Assembly: GCA_030144725.1 (NCBI GenBank)
Contig: JASKMD010000015.1
Coordinates: 7,517,835 to 7,581,834 of the forward strand
DNA: 64,000 bases
From: Haematococcus lacustris
Taxonomy: Eukaryota > Chlorophyta > Chlorophyceae > Chlamydomonadales > Haematococcaceae
Direction: 5' to 3'
Both the position numbers and the translations under genes were made by a program. Below the pieces are notes generated by a model. It worked only from the letters and a program-made list of their open reading frames with translations, did not search any database and had not been told where the DNA came from. How positions within the stretch are numbered: the first letter of the stretch is position 1; each line of letters starts with the position of its first letter. Positions 55,884 to 64,000 of this stretch are shown in pieces.

Positions 55884-58097
55884 TCACACCCTTGGCCGCA
55901 CTGGGCGGGGCATCAGCCCTGGTGCCTGGCCTGCCCGCTGTGATGGGAGCGCGCCTGCACTCTTGGCCTGGGCAGCTGGCAGGGGCAGTGCGCCCTGCTG
56001 CCTTGCCTGCTGCCCAGCTGACACGCTGACTGCCTGCTGCTGCTGAGCTGCTGGTGTGGCTGCAGCTGGTGCCTCCACCTGGCCTGCACACTGCCCACCA
56101 CCTGCCTGAAGCAGCTGCCGCCACGCCTCAGCCTCAGGCAGGCTGGCCCGCACCTGCTCACGCATGAAGGCTGCCCGCTCACTGTCACTGGCCAGCTGGT
56201 CAAAGTCTGCTTTATTCACCATGACCCCTGCATCAAAGTGGATCAGCTGCTGCAGCTTGACATGAGCCACCACCCCTGACATGCTGCCATCAAGCAAGAA
56301 GTTGGGGCTCTCTTCCACTGACATGCCCCGGGTCAGCCCTGGCCCCTGAACCAACAGCCGAGTGCAGTGGGTGCCATCCTGGCTGATCACTGCCTGCTGC
56401 ACCTCATTGTAGCCAGCAGCTGCCAGCGCTTGCACCAACTGGCTGCAGTCTTTCTTAAACGCTGTTTGCAACCCTCGAATGGTGGTTTGTCTATAAGCTG
56501 TTGCTTTGTCTATAATCTCTTGCAATGCTGGTGATGCTGCTAGGGATATCAGACCTGCAGTGCAGGCATGCAGCCACTGACTGCTGGTGTGTAGCTGAGT
56601 GAGATGTTCCTCACTGCCCCATTGCCCCTCACTCTGTCCCCTCCTGCTGCACTCCCTCCACAGTGCTGCTGCCATGCTGTTCAGCTGCGGCTCACTGGCC
56701 AGCTGGCTGTGACCTGATGACACTGCCTGGTGGATGGACAGGGCAAGGAACATGCTCCTGGCATACAACAGGTTAGTCAGCTCTTGTATCTTGAAGGCTG
56801 CCAGGTCTGCCTTGGCCACCCCTGCTGCCAGGCTGCGCACTGAATTGCCCAGGTAGCCAAGGCGGGCCAGGCCATACAGGCTGTTGGCCATTTCCTGGCT
56901 CTTCATAGACCGCTGCGTCAGTACTGCCCGCTTAGCCATCTGCCTGCAGACCTCCTTGTCATGCCACAGCAACATGCCCATGGTGTACAGAATGTTGCTG
57001 ACATTCTGAGCATTAAGGCCAGGCACCACAACCTGTGCCCTGGCTGCAAACAGGCTCAGCAGCTGCCTTGCCTCCTCCCTGCAGTCAGGCAGCTTGCTGG
57101 TAGCCCATATCAGGTTGGCCCAGGCTTGAGGTGTAGCATCCCTCATGACCTCACCCTGGCTGATGGCAGCTGTGACTGACTGCAGCAGGGGCTGGGCACT
57201 GCCTGTGTAGCCTGACTTGGCTATGGCCCACAGTGTCATGCTGATGGCCTGATCAGCAGCACCCCTGGCCAGCCTCTCAGGCAGCAGCTGCACTGCCTGG
57301 TCACACAGCCTGGTCAGGTCTGGGCTGCTGCTGCACTGCATGCCAGTTGTGGCCAGGCCATGCAGCAGGTTGCTCCAGTCACGCCAGCTGCCTCTCTTCA
57401 TGGCCTCACTGCTGGCACTTTGGCGGGCAAGGGCTGTGCAGGCTGAGGTGACAGCAGCAGCAGGGAGGTGGGGCTTGAGCTTGCCCAGGGACCAGGCTGC
57501 CATGCTCAGCTGCCGAGCATCAAACTGCTGCAATGGTGGAGATGCAGGAGGGTTCCCAGCCTTGCCACCCCTAGCCCCTACAGCCATGTGCTGCAGCAGC
57601 TCCATCACTGCATTGCACTGGGCCTGGGTCATGCGGGCTCTGCTGTTCTCCGGCTGCCTGGCCCAATCTGCAAAGCACCACAGCAGCTGTGACGTCTGCT
57701 CCACATGGCTGTTGCTGCTCAGGAAGGGCAGCTCCTCCACCGCTGACACCAGCTCCTCCAGGTCCTGCTTGAGTCGGGGTGGCGGGTCATACTGGCGCAG
57801 GGCTGCAAGGCAGAAACAGTAAGGCCTGGACTTCAACCTTGTGTATTGGTAGCTAGGTTGGTGGCAGGCAGCAGCTGCCAGTGGCTGTGCTGCCCCATAA
57901 CAGCAGTGAATGCTGGCAGCTGGTGGGGCCAGCAGGCTGCATCGCTCACTGTGTGCTGACGAGCTGAGAGTCCGCGACGGGATGCTGGGCAGCCACGGCA
58001 GAAGGCAGGTGCGAGGCGCAGGGCTGCGCTGGAGGCTATCAGATCGCAAACCCCAGCCGATGCAAAACCCAGGTCGGGAGTGCAGCAGTGACCGCAT
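55884..58097 (-). CDS. OPR gene E, intact; intron also readable
   Basis: Exon 1 is 58097-57950 (MRSLLHSRPGFCIGWGLRSD) and exon 2 is 57802-55884, phase 1, 688 residues. The intron is 147 bases, a multiple of three, and has no stop in the coding frame, so an unspliced transcript would encode a protein 49 residues longer. The frame is even open upstream to 58169. OPR cores include AISMTLWAIAKSG, AWANLIWATSKL, NVSNILYTMGMLLW, EMANSLYGLARLGYL and ELTNLLYARSMFLAL. C-terminal segment DGSMSGVVAHVKLQQL and the Gln/Ala tail ending RPVRPRV are typical of the family. Confidence 0.85.
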   Translation of the reverse strand: MRSLLHSRPGFCIGWGLRSDSLQRSPAPRTCLLPWLPSIPSRTLSSSAHSERCSLLAPPAASIHCCYGAAQPLAAAACHQPSYQYTRLKSRPYCFCLAALRQYDPPPRLKQDLEELVSAVEELPFLSSNSHVEQTSQLLWCFADWARQPENSRARMTQAQCNAVMELLQHMAVGARGGKAGNPPASPPLQQFDARQLSMAAWSLGKLKPHLPAAAVTSACTALARQSASSEAMKRGSWRDWSNLLHGLATTGMQCSSSPDLTRLCDQAVQLLPERLARGAADQAISMTLWAIAKSGYTGSAQPLLQSVTAAISQGEVMRDATPQAWANLIWATSKLPDCREEARQLLSLFAARAQVVVPGLNAQNVSNILYTMGMLLWHDKEVCRQMAKRAVLTQRSMKSQEMANSLYGLARLGYLGNSVRSLAAGVAKADLAAFKIQELTNLLYARSMFLALSIHQAVSSGHSQLASEPQLNSMAAALWRECSRRGQSEGQWGSEEHLTQLHTSSQWLHACTAGLISLAASPALQEIIDKATAYRQTTIRGLQTAFKKDCSQLVQALAAAGYNEVQQAVISQDGTHCTRLLVQGPGLTRGMSVEESPNFLLDGSMSGVVAHVKLQQLIHFDAGVMVNKADFDQLASDSERAAFMREQVRASLPEAEAWRQLLQAGGGQCAGQVEAPAAATPAAQQQQAVSVSAGQQARQQGALPLPAAQAKSAGALPSQRAGQAPGLMPRPVRPRV

Positions 58098-58199
58098 GGC
58101 AAGATCAGCGCATTGAGCGAGAGAAGCGGCATAAGGCTCGTCGGCACGGTTCACGGATCCCGGTTTCACGGATCACTGTTGTTTGAGTCCCAATCCTCA

Positions 58200-59060
58200 C
58201 AGAGCGTGTCGCCAGCTGGGGTACAGCCACGCAGCCGTACCAGGCTGACGGCTCAACTGAAAAGACACCTCCATCCATCACCCCTCATGCCCTGGGAATG
58301 AGAAGCTGAAGGCATACAAGATGGCTGCAATGGAATCTCCCCTCACCCCCTGGCCCATACCACTGCCCTGCTCAAGGCCCAACCACCACCTGGTCATCAC
58401 CAACCAGCCACCTAGGGAGGTCATCATCAAAGTTTGTCAGTACCACCATGGCAACAAGAGGGTGCTGAGGGGGCAGGGTGCACGGGGCGGCACTGTGGGC
58501 ACGGCCAGTGTTGCAGTGCTGGGTACAGCGGTGGCGCCATACACACTCCTGTGGCTGGTCCACGGGAGGGGGCCCGATGGGGCGGGGTTCATTGGGGAGG
58601 GGAGGGGTGCAGTCAGGTGCAATCTCCGGTGTTTCTGTGCTGCCCCTAGGCTATGTCAAGCCAAGTTGCTACCAGGCCGGCGGTGCACCATCACCTGCAC
58701 CCCTCTCACCACAAGGGGCTTGCTGGCTGCCAGGACAGCGTGGCCACCTAGCTATGCTGGATTCAGCTGCTGCCCCACTGGCCACTGTGCCACTCTTCCA
58801 AGGGCCAACAGAAGGCAGCAACTAGGTGGCGGTAAGGAGGTGTGTACTTGTGATGGTTTCACATGTAAGTACATCACCTTAACACCCCACTGCACTCAGT
58901 CAGCCCAGGAGGGACTCCCCTGCACCCCAGGCAGGCTCCCCAGGTGCAGGTGAGGCAGTGGCCCAGCCCCTGCAGCTCCAGCAGGCTGTCAGCCCTCCAC
59001 TGGCACCCCTGAGGGCCAAGCTGCACAGGGCCAGGTGCCTCCTGTGGTTCTATGGTCCTA
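58200..59060. repeat. Shared spacer upstream of OPR gene E, with empty transposon site
   Basis: Matches the spacers upstream of OPR genes B and C. 58430-58680 has the best-preserved TLLWLVHGRGPDG segment. Around 58690-58740, 'ctaccaggccggcggtgcaccatcacctgcacccc' runs uninterrupted where the gene C spacer carries the 1243-base element. Confidence 0.7.
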
Positions 59061-59290
59061 TGATCCTGTGGCAGCTGCCAGGTTGGCTGGTGCTGGTGGC
59101 GAGGGGCCCTGCTCCCCATGCTCCAGCTGCTGCTCCTAGTCATCCCAGCTGGTCGCACACTCAGACGGTGCAGCGCAGTGCTGTTGGGACAGCAATAGCT
59201 GCAGCCTCTGCCTGTGGCGGGACACAGCCGGCTGCCCGTTGGCCTTGCTCGATGGCGACAAGCTTGCAGGCTTCATAGCCACCTGCCCCT
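59060..59290 (-). pseudogene. Fragment of the AP2 gene's last exon (3' end)
   Basis: Minus strand EACKLVAI, then PPQAEAAAIAVPTALRCTV, corresponds to the end of the last exon of the AP2 genes in a shifted frame. It is followed downstream by KWWHLRMLVSHTA (59410-59470 on minus), which also follows the fragment at 42887. The two spacers share the same ancestral piece. Confidence 0.65.
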
Positions 59291-59639
59291 CCCCTGCCTC
59301 CTTCTCCGCCCAAATGCCGCAGCCAGTGGTGGCTGTGTGGTTTGTGGCCGCCCTGTCCTTCTGTATTGGTCTGCCTGCAGTGCTGCTCTTGAGGTGAGCG
59401 AGCCGTGTGGCTGACCAGCATGCGCAGGTGCCACCACTTCCCGTCAGTCAGGCGCCCTGGGCCCAGCACCATGAAGCTCCATCCCTAGCGTGCCTTTTAG
59501 GCAGGCAGCGTGTAGCAACTGAGTTGTGTGGCTCGCCAACACTGTAAGGGAGTAGTCACTGTAAGTCAGGCTCAAAGTGTTGTGACTCGACTGCGGTCAG
59601 CAATGGCGTGTTAGCCCTACCTGGAGGTCCTGCTCCAGC

Positions 59640-60500
59640 TAGGTCTTAGAGCATTGTGACCTGCCCTGTCAGGCCTGGTACAGCGGACTGTGCTTCAATA
59701 CAGACATGGCGCACCCAGGTCAAGGCGCAACCTGTGCTGTGCTGTGGCATGCGGTGGTGAGGTGGTGGTGTGCGGTGTGGCTGTGGCATGGCTTTGGGGT
59801 GTGCACTGCTTCACTTGGCCCCTGCCTTATGTGCAGCGAGCGCTGCCGCAATCTGGCCCCTCACCTACCTTGAAAGCGGGCCCACCATGCCTGCTGTCCC
59901 ACCACCCTCTGTGCCATCAGTGAGCTGGCCAGTAGGCAGCGGCCCTCATCCATTGACACCCTGCTGCAGACTTGAACTCCATACACGGCACCGCAGTTCC
60001 ATTGCTGCTGCCAGCAGTCCAGGTGAAGAGCAGGCTGGGCCAGGTCAGGGTGGTAGGGCGTGCAGCCCCTCAGGCCCCAGGCTCCATACAGAACAGAGTG
60101 GGCCACAAGGCAGCAGCGCCGCAACAGCCTGCCCACCCTGATGCCCCAAAGCGCACCTAGGACTCGCCCCAGCCACAGACTGTGCAAACCCAAACGCGAC
60201 TCAGCTCAGCATCAGCACCCTCCTGCCTGGCAGCACTTGGGACATGACGGTCAGGGGTTAGCCCAGCTGCAGAGTCACACCAGCCACAGCAGCCCTCACC
60301 TGCCTGTATGGCATGACAGCCAGCACTTGTCCTGTGTGGAGCAGTGCCGGAGTCGCCTCAGCGTCCAGGTGCAGCCCAGGCAGACCCTCTCCCTCTCGAC
60401 ATCGACCCAAACTGCACCCTTCACAACACACAAGTCCTCTCTTGATGGCCTGCGGCAGGCACTGTCCACCTGGCCTAGGCAGCCAGGCCAGCGAAGGGCT
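59640..60500. repeat. Spacer block Z
   Basis: Third copy of block X/Y; see 34852-36000. It lacks the near-identical 245-base stretch. 60510-61250 has no supported gene but holds an AP2 last-exon fragment on minus at 61030-61170. Confidence 0.7.
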
Positions 60501-61029
60501 GCTTGACCCGTGCCACACTGCCACCCTCCTCACATCACAGCTGTTCTGGTGGGAGAGGGACCCAGGTCATCAAGGGAGCATAACAGGCAGCAGCCAAAGC
60601 ACTTGCGGGCTGTAAGTTATGTCAGAGTGCACATGGCAAATGCTGTTGATGCTGCCCTGGCCAAGTGGATCTTAGCCTGCCAGTCAAAGCCAGCAAGCCA
60701 GGGTGCATGCGCAGTCCCTGGTGGTGCCGCAGCCTGGGCAGAGCCATAAGCCAGAGCTCAGGCATCAGTGACAGCCAGGCAGGCAGGCAGGCAGAGCCAG
60801 CAGGTGCAAGGCAGAGGCCTCAGTGCCCAGGCTGAGGCCAATGGCACACAACAGGTGGGATGGAAGGTGGTGCTGAGAGGGGCAAGTCCAACCGTGAGTC
60901 AGTCCACCTGTGACCACAGCTCAGCCACAGGCACGGCAGCTTTGCTCTTGCATGGACTACTTGATATTATCTGGCTAGATGCAGCAGAAGTGCACACCAC
61001 TAGGCCGCAGGGCCCAATGGACACCCTGC

Positions 61030-61170
61030 CAGCAGGAGCACTTTTAATCAAGGCCATGGCAGATCGTCTGAGGCGTTAGCCTGGAGGCAGGGAGGCAGCT
61101 GTGTCAGACCCTTCTGCATCACAAGGCCAGCAAGAGCCTTAAAGAGCACTGGGCCTCGCCACGACCATCA
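61030..61170 (-). pseudogene. Fragment of the AP2 gene's last exon
   Basis: About 140 bases ('caaggccatggcagatcgtctgaggcgtt' to 'gccagcaagagcctt') match the PPSKRPRR region. It is the equivalent of the fragment at 36680-36840. 61170-61660 is spacer with no gene seen, apart from the segment also found after 51445. Confidence 0.7.
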
Positions 61171-61719
61171 GCGACCCTGCTACCATGAACTTCCACGCTG
61201 CTCCAGTCGACGCCTGCCTATCGCATAATCATCATTGTATATTGATGACCTTGTAATATGGCCGGGTGGCTTTGGTGCAACATGTTGTGGTTTGGGATGC
61301 AGCCTTGCAACAGACCGTCTTTAACAAGAGCCTGCAGTAGGAACCACCACACATTAACTAGCCTACAACGTGAACAAGGAGCAAGGAGCACCCTATTCTA
61401 TGATGGCTACACGTCAACTGTAGCTGGCTCGTACATAACCTCAGTGGCGGGTTAGGGCTGGTAGACTTCACCCACAACAGGCCACACAGCTGACCCTGAC
61501 CCGTCTGGCTCTCCACAGCTCCAACCAACCATCACGCCGCAAATGCCCTGTCTCCTGGCCTATGCTGGCCAGCGTCTAAGCGCCTCTAATCCATTGCTTG
61601 AGCTGCTGCAACATTGCTGCCACCCCTGCGCCAGATGTTGGTTGGTAGCTGGCACCCTGGGCAAAACTTACACCCTTGGCCGCACCCATCGGCCAATATT
61701 GCCCATCCCAGCATCTGAC

Positions 61720-63929
61720 TCACACCCTTGGCCGCACTGGGCGTGGCATCAGCCCTGGTGCCTGGCCTGCCCGATGTGATGGGAGCGCGCCTGCACTCTT
61801 GGCCTGGGCAGCTGGTAGGGGCAGTGCGCCCTGCTGCCTTGCCTGCTGCCCAGCTGACACGCTGACTGCCTGCTGCTGCTGAGCTGCTGGTGTGGCTGCA
61901 AGTGGTGCCTCCACCTGGCCTGCACAGTGTCCTCCCTCTGCCTGCAGCAGCTTCCGCCACGCCTCAGCCTCGGGCAGGCTGGCCCGCACCTGCTCACGAA
62001 TGAAGGCTGCCCGCTCACTGTCACTGGCCAGCTGGTCAAAAACTGCTTTGTTCATTATGACCCCTGCATCAAAGTGGGTCAGCTGCTGCAGCTTGGCATG
62101 AGCCACCACCCCTGACATGCTGCCATCAAGCAAGAAGTTGGGGCTCTCTTCCACTGACATGCCCCGGGTCAGCCCTGGCCCCTGAACCAGCAGCTGAGTG
62201 CAGTGGGTACCATCCTGGCTGATCACTGCCTGCTGCACCTCGTCGTGACCAGCATCTGCTAGCGCTTGCACCAACTGGCTGCGGTCGCTCTTAAATACAG
62301 TTTGCAGCTTGACAATGGTGTTTTTCTGGTAAGTTTTTGCCTTGGCAACAAGCTCTTGCAATGCTGGTGATGCTGCCAGGGATGTCTGGCCTCCAGTGCA
62401 AGCATGCAGCCACTGACTGGCTGAGTGTAGCTGGTTGAGGTTTTCCTCGCCCCTTAGCTCCTCACCCTGTCCCCTCCTGCTGCACTCCCTCCACAGTGCT
62501 GCTGCCATGCTGTTCAGCTGCGGCTCACTGGCCAGCTGGCTGTGACCTGATGACACTGCCTGGTGGACGGACAGGGCAAGGAACATGCTCCTGGCATACA
62601 ATATGATTGTCAGCTCTTGTATCTTGAAGGCTGTCAGGTCTGCCTTGGCCACCCCTGCTGCCAGGCTGCGCACTGAGCTGTCCAGGTAGCCAAGGCGGGC
62701 CAAGCCATACAGGCTGTTAGCCATGTGTTGTTCAATCATTGTTTCTTGTACCTGCACTGCCCGCTCAGCTAGCTGCCTGAAGACCACCTTGTCATGCCAC
62801 AGCACCAGGCCCATGGCATACAGGATGTTGCTGACACCTTGAGCATTGAGATCAGCCACCACCCTTATTGCTCTGGCTGCAAACTGGTCCAGCAGCTGCC
62901 TTGCCTCTTCCCTGCAGCCAGGCAGCTTGCTGGTAGCCCAGATCAGGTTGGCCCAGGCTTGAGATTTAGCATCCCTCATGACCCCACCCTGGCTGATGGC
63001 AGCTGTGATTGATTGCAGCAGGGGCTGGGCACTGCCTGTGTAGCCTGACTTGGCCATGGCCAACAGTGTCATGCTAATGTCCTGGCCAACAGCACCCCTG
63101 GCCAGCCTATCAGGCAGCAGCTGCACTGCCTGGTCGCAAAGCTTGGTCAGGTCTGGGCTGCTGCTGCACTGCAAGCCAGCTGTGGCCAAGCCATGCAGCA
63201 GGTTGCTCCACTCACGCCATCCGCCCCTCCTCATGGCCTCACTGCTGGCACTGTGGTTGACAAGGGCTGTGCAGGCTGAGGTGACAGCGGCAGCAGGGAA
63301 TTGGGGCTCGAGCTTGCCCAGGGACCAGGCTGCCATGCCCAGCTGGCGAGCATCAAACTGCTGCAATGGTGGAGATGCAGGAGGGTTCCCAGCCTTGCCA
63401 GCCCTAGCCCCTACAGCCATGTGCTGCAGCAGGGCCAGCACGGCCTTGCACTGGGCCTGAGTCATGGGGGCTCTGCTGTTCTCTGGCTGCCTGGCCCAGT
63501 CTGCAAAGCTCCACAGCAGCTGTGACGTCTGCTCCACCTGGCTGCTGCTGCTCAGGAAGGGCAGCTCCTCCACCGCTGACACCAGCTCCGCCAGGTCCTG
63601 CTTGCGTCGGGGTGCCAAGTCATACTGACGCTGGGCTGCAAGGCAGGGAGGGAGGGGCCAGGTCTTTTACCTTGTGTATTGTTAGCTAGCTTGATGGCAG
63701 GCAGCAGTGGCAGTGGCTGTGCCGCCCCGTAGCAACAGTGAATGCTGGCAGCTGGTGGGGCCAGCAGGCTGCACTGCTCACTGTTTGCAGCCGCGCTGAG
63801 AGTCCGCGACGGGATGCTGGGCAGCCAGGGCAGCAGGCAGGTGCGAGGCGCAGGGCTGCGCTGGAGGCTATCGGGTCGCAATCCCCAGCCGATGCAAAAC
63901 CCAGGTCGGGAGTGCAGCAGTGACCACAT
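61720..63929 (-). CDS. OPR gene F, intact
   Basis: Exon 1 is 63929-63782 (MWSLLHSRPGFCIGWGLRPD) and exon 2 is 63635-61720, joined in phase 1 to give 687 residues. Eight OPR-type helical cores can be placed between about residues 83 and 405, for example DISMTLLAMAKSG, AWANLIWATSKL, GVSNILYAMGLVLW, HMANSLYGLARLGYL and ELTIILYARSMFLAL. In several segments (DQFAARAIRVVAD, TYQKNTIVKLQTVFKSDRSQ) it agrees with gene A rather than with its neighbour E, a mosaic pattern. No RAP domain is visible at the C-terminus, unlike some OPR proteins. The 5' flank from 63929 to the window end is the usual unit flank. Organelle targeting and RNA binding are inferred from family. Confidence 0.85.
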
Positions 63930-64000
63930 GGCAGGATCAGCGTATCTACAGAAACAGCAAACGACCTGTCGGCACGGTTAACGGATCCCGGTTTCACAGT

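Noticed and set aside
1..64000. tRNA, rRNA or organellar genes
   Set aside because: No cloverleaf-compatible or rRNA-like stretch was noticed; the introns and targeting-type presequences fit nuclear DNA.

Overview
The window is eukaryotic nuclear DNA. Coding regions are split by GT-AG introns (a few GC-AG or weak sites), intergenic space is long and repeat-rich, low-complexity CTG/CAG-rich sequence is common, and there is a 500-base assembly gap (23332-23831). The gene content points to a chlamydomonadalean green alga: a tandem family of octotricopeptide-repeat (OPR) proteins, AP2-domain genes with introns inside the AP2 fold, and a plant-type starch branching enzyme end. Haematococcus is my best guess, but the sequence alone does not prove it.

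Layout. 1-4.3 kb: a hAT-type MITE, a multi-exon hAT transposase and a 5'-truncated LINE insertion with a 13-base target duplication. 4.4-7.3 kb: the 3' end of a starch branching enzyme gene whose coding exon is split by a 2085-base inverted-repeat element. 7.7-19.8 kb: a large inverted duplication. Each arm carries one gene with two AP2 domains (9.2-11.8 kb on minus, 16.5-19.0 kb on plus), and the spacer holds OPR, AP2 and LINE debris. 20-23.3 kb: a hAT remnant, unrecognised sequence and a 44-base minisatellite running up to the gap. 24-64 kb: six OPR genes (A-F), all on minus, separated by 2-12 kb of mosaic spacer. The spacers share segments: an amino-acid permease exon, copies of the AP2 gene's last exon, and unrecognised blocks. 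Two copies of a short-inverted-repeat transposon (26.8-29.5 and 40.8-42.0 kb) interrupt this array. A separate four-exon gene for an unrecognised 892-residue protein lies at 45.8-50.0 kb.

OPR genes share one structure. A short first exon encodes an arginine/serine-rich presequence. A phase-1 intron of 132-159 bases follows, and then a large exon of about 630-640 codons. B, D, E and F are intact. A is an in-frame chimera of a truncated copy and a full copy. C has a 10-base frameshifting deletion. Paralogues are nearly identical except at a few repeat positions beside an invariant Gln, the pattern expected if these organelle RNA-binding proteins are diversifying. This resembles the known NCL OPR cluster of Chlamydomonas.

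The most novel item is probably the 7-base-target-site transposon pair. Its ends are TC(A/G)GGCGCCCCCAAC, one copy encodes an intronless 432-residue coiled-coil protein, and paralogous empty sites elsewhere in the window support both insertion boundaries.
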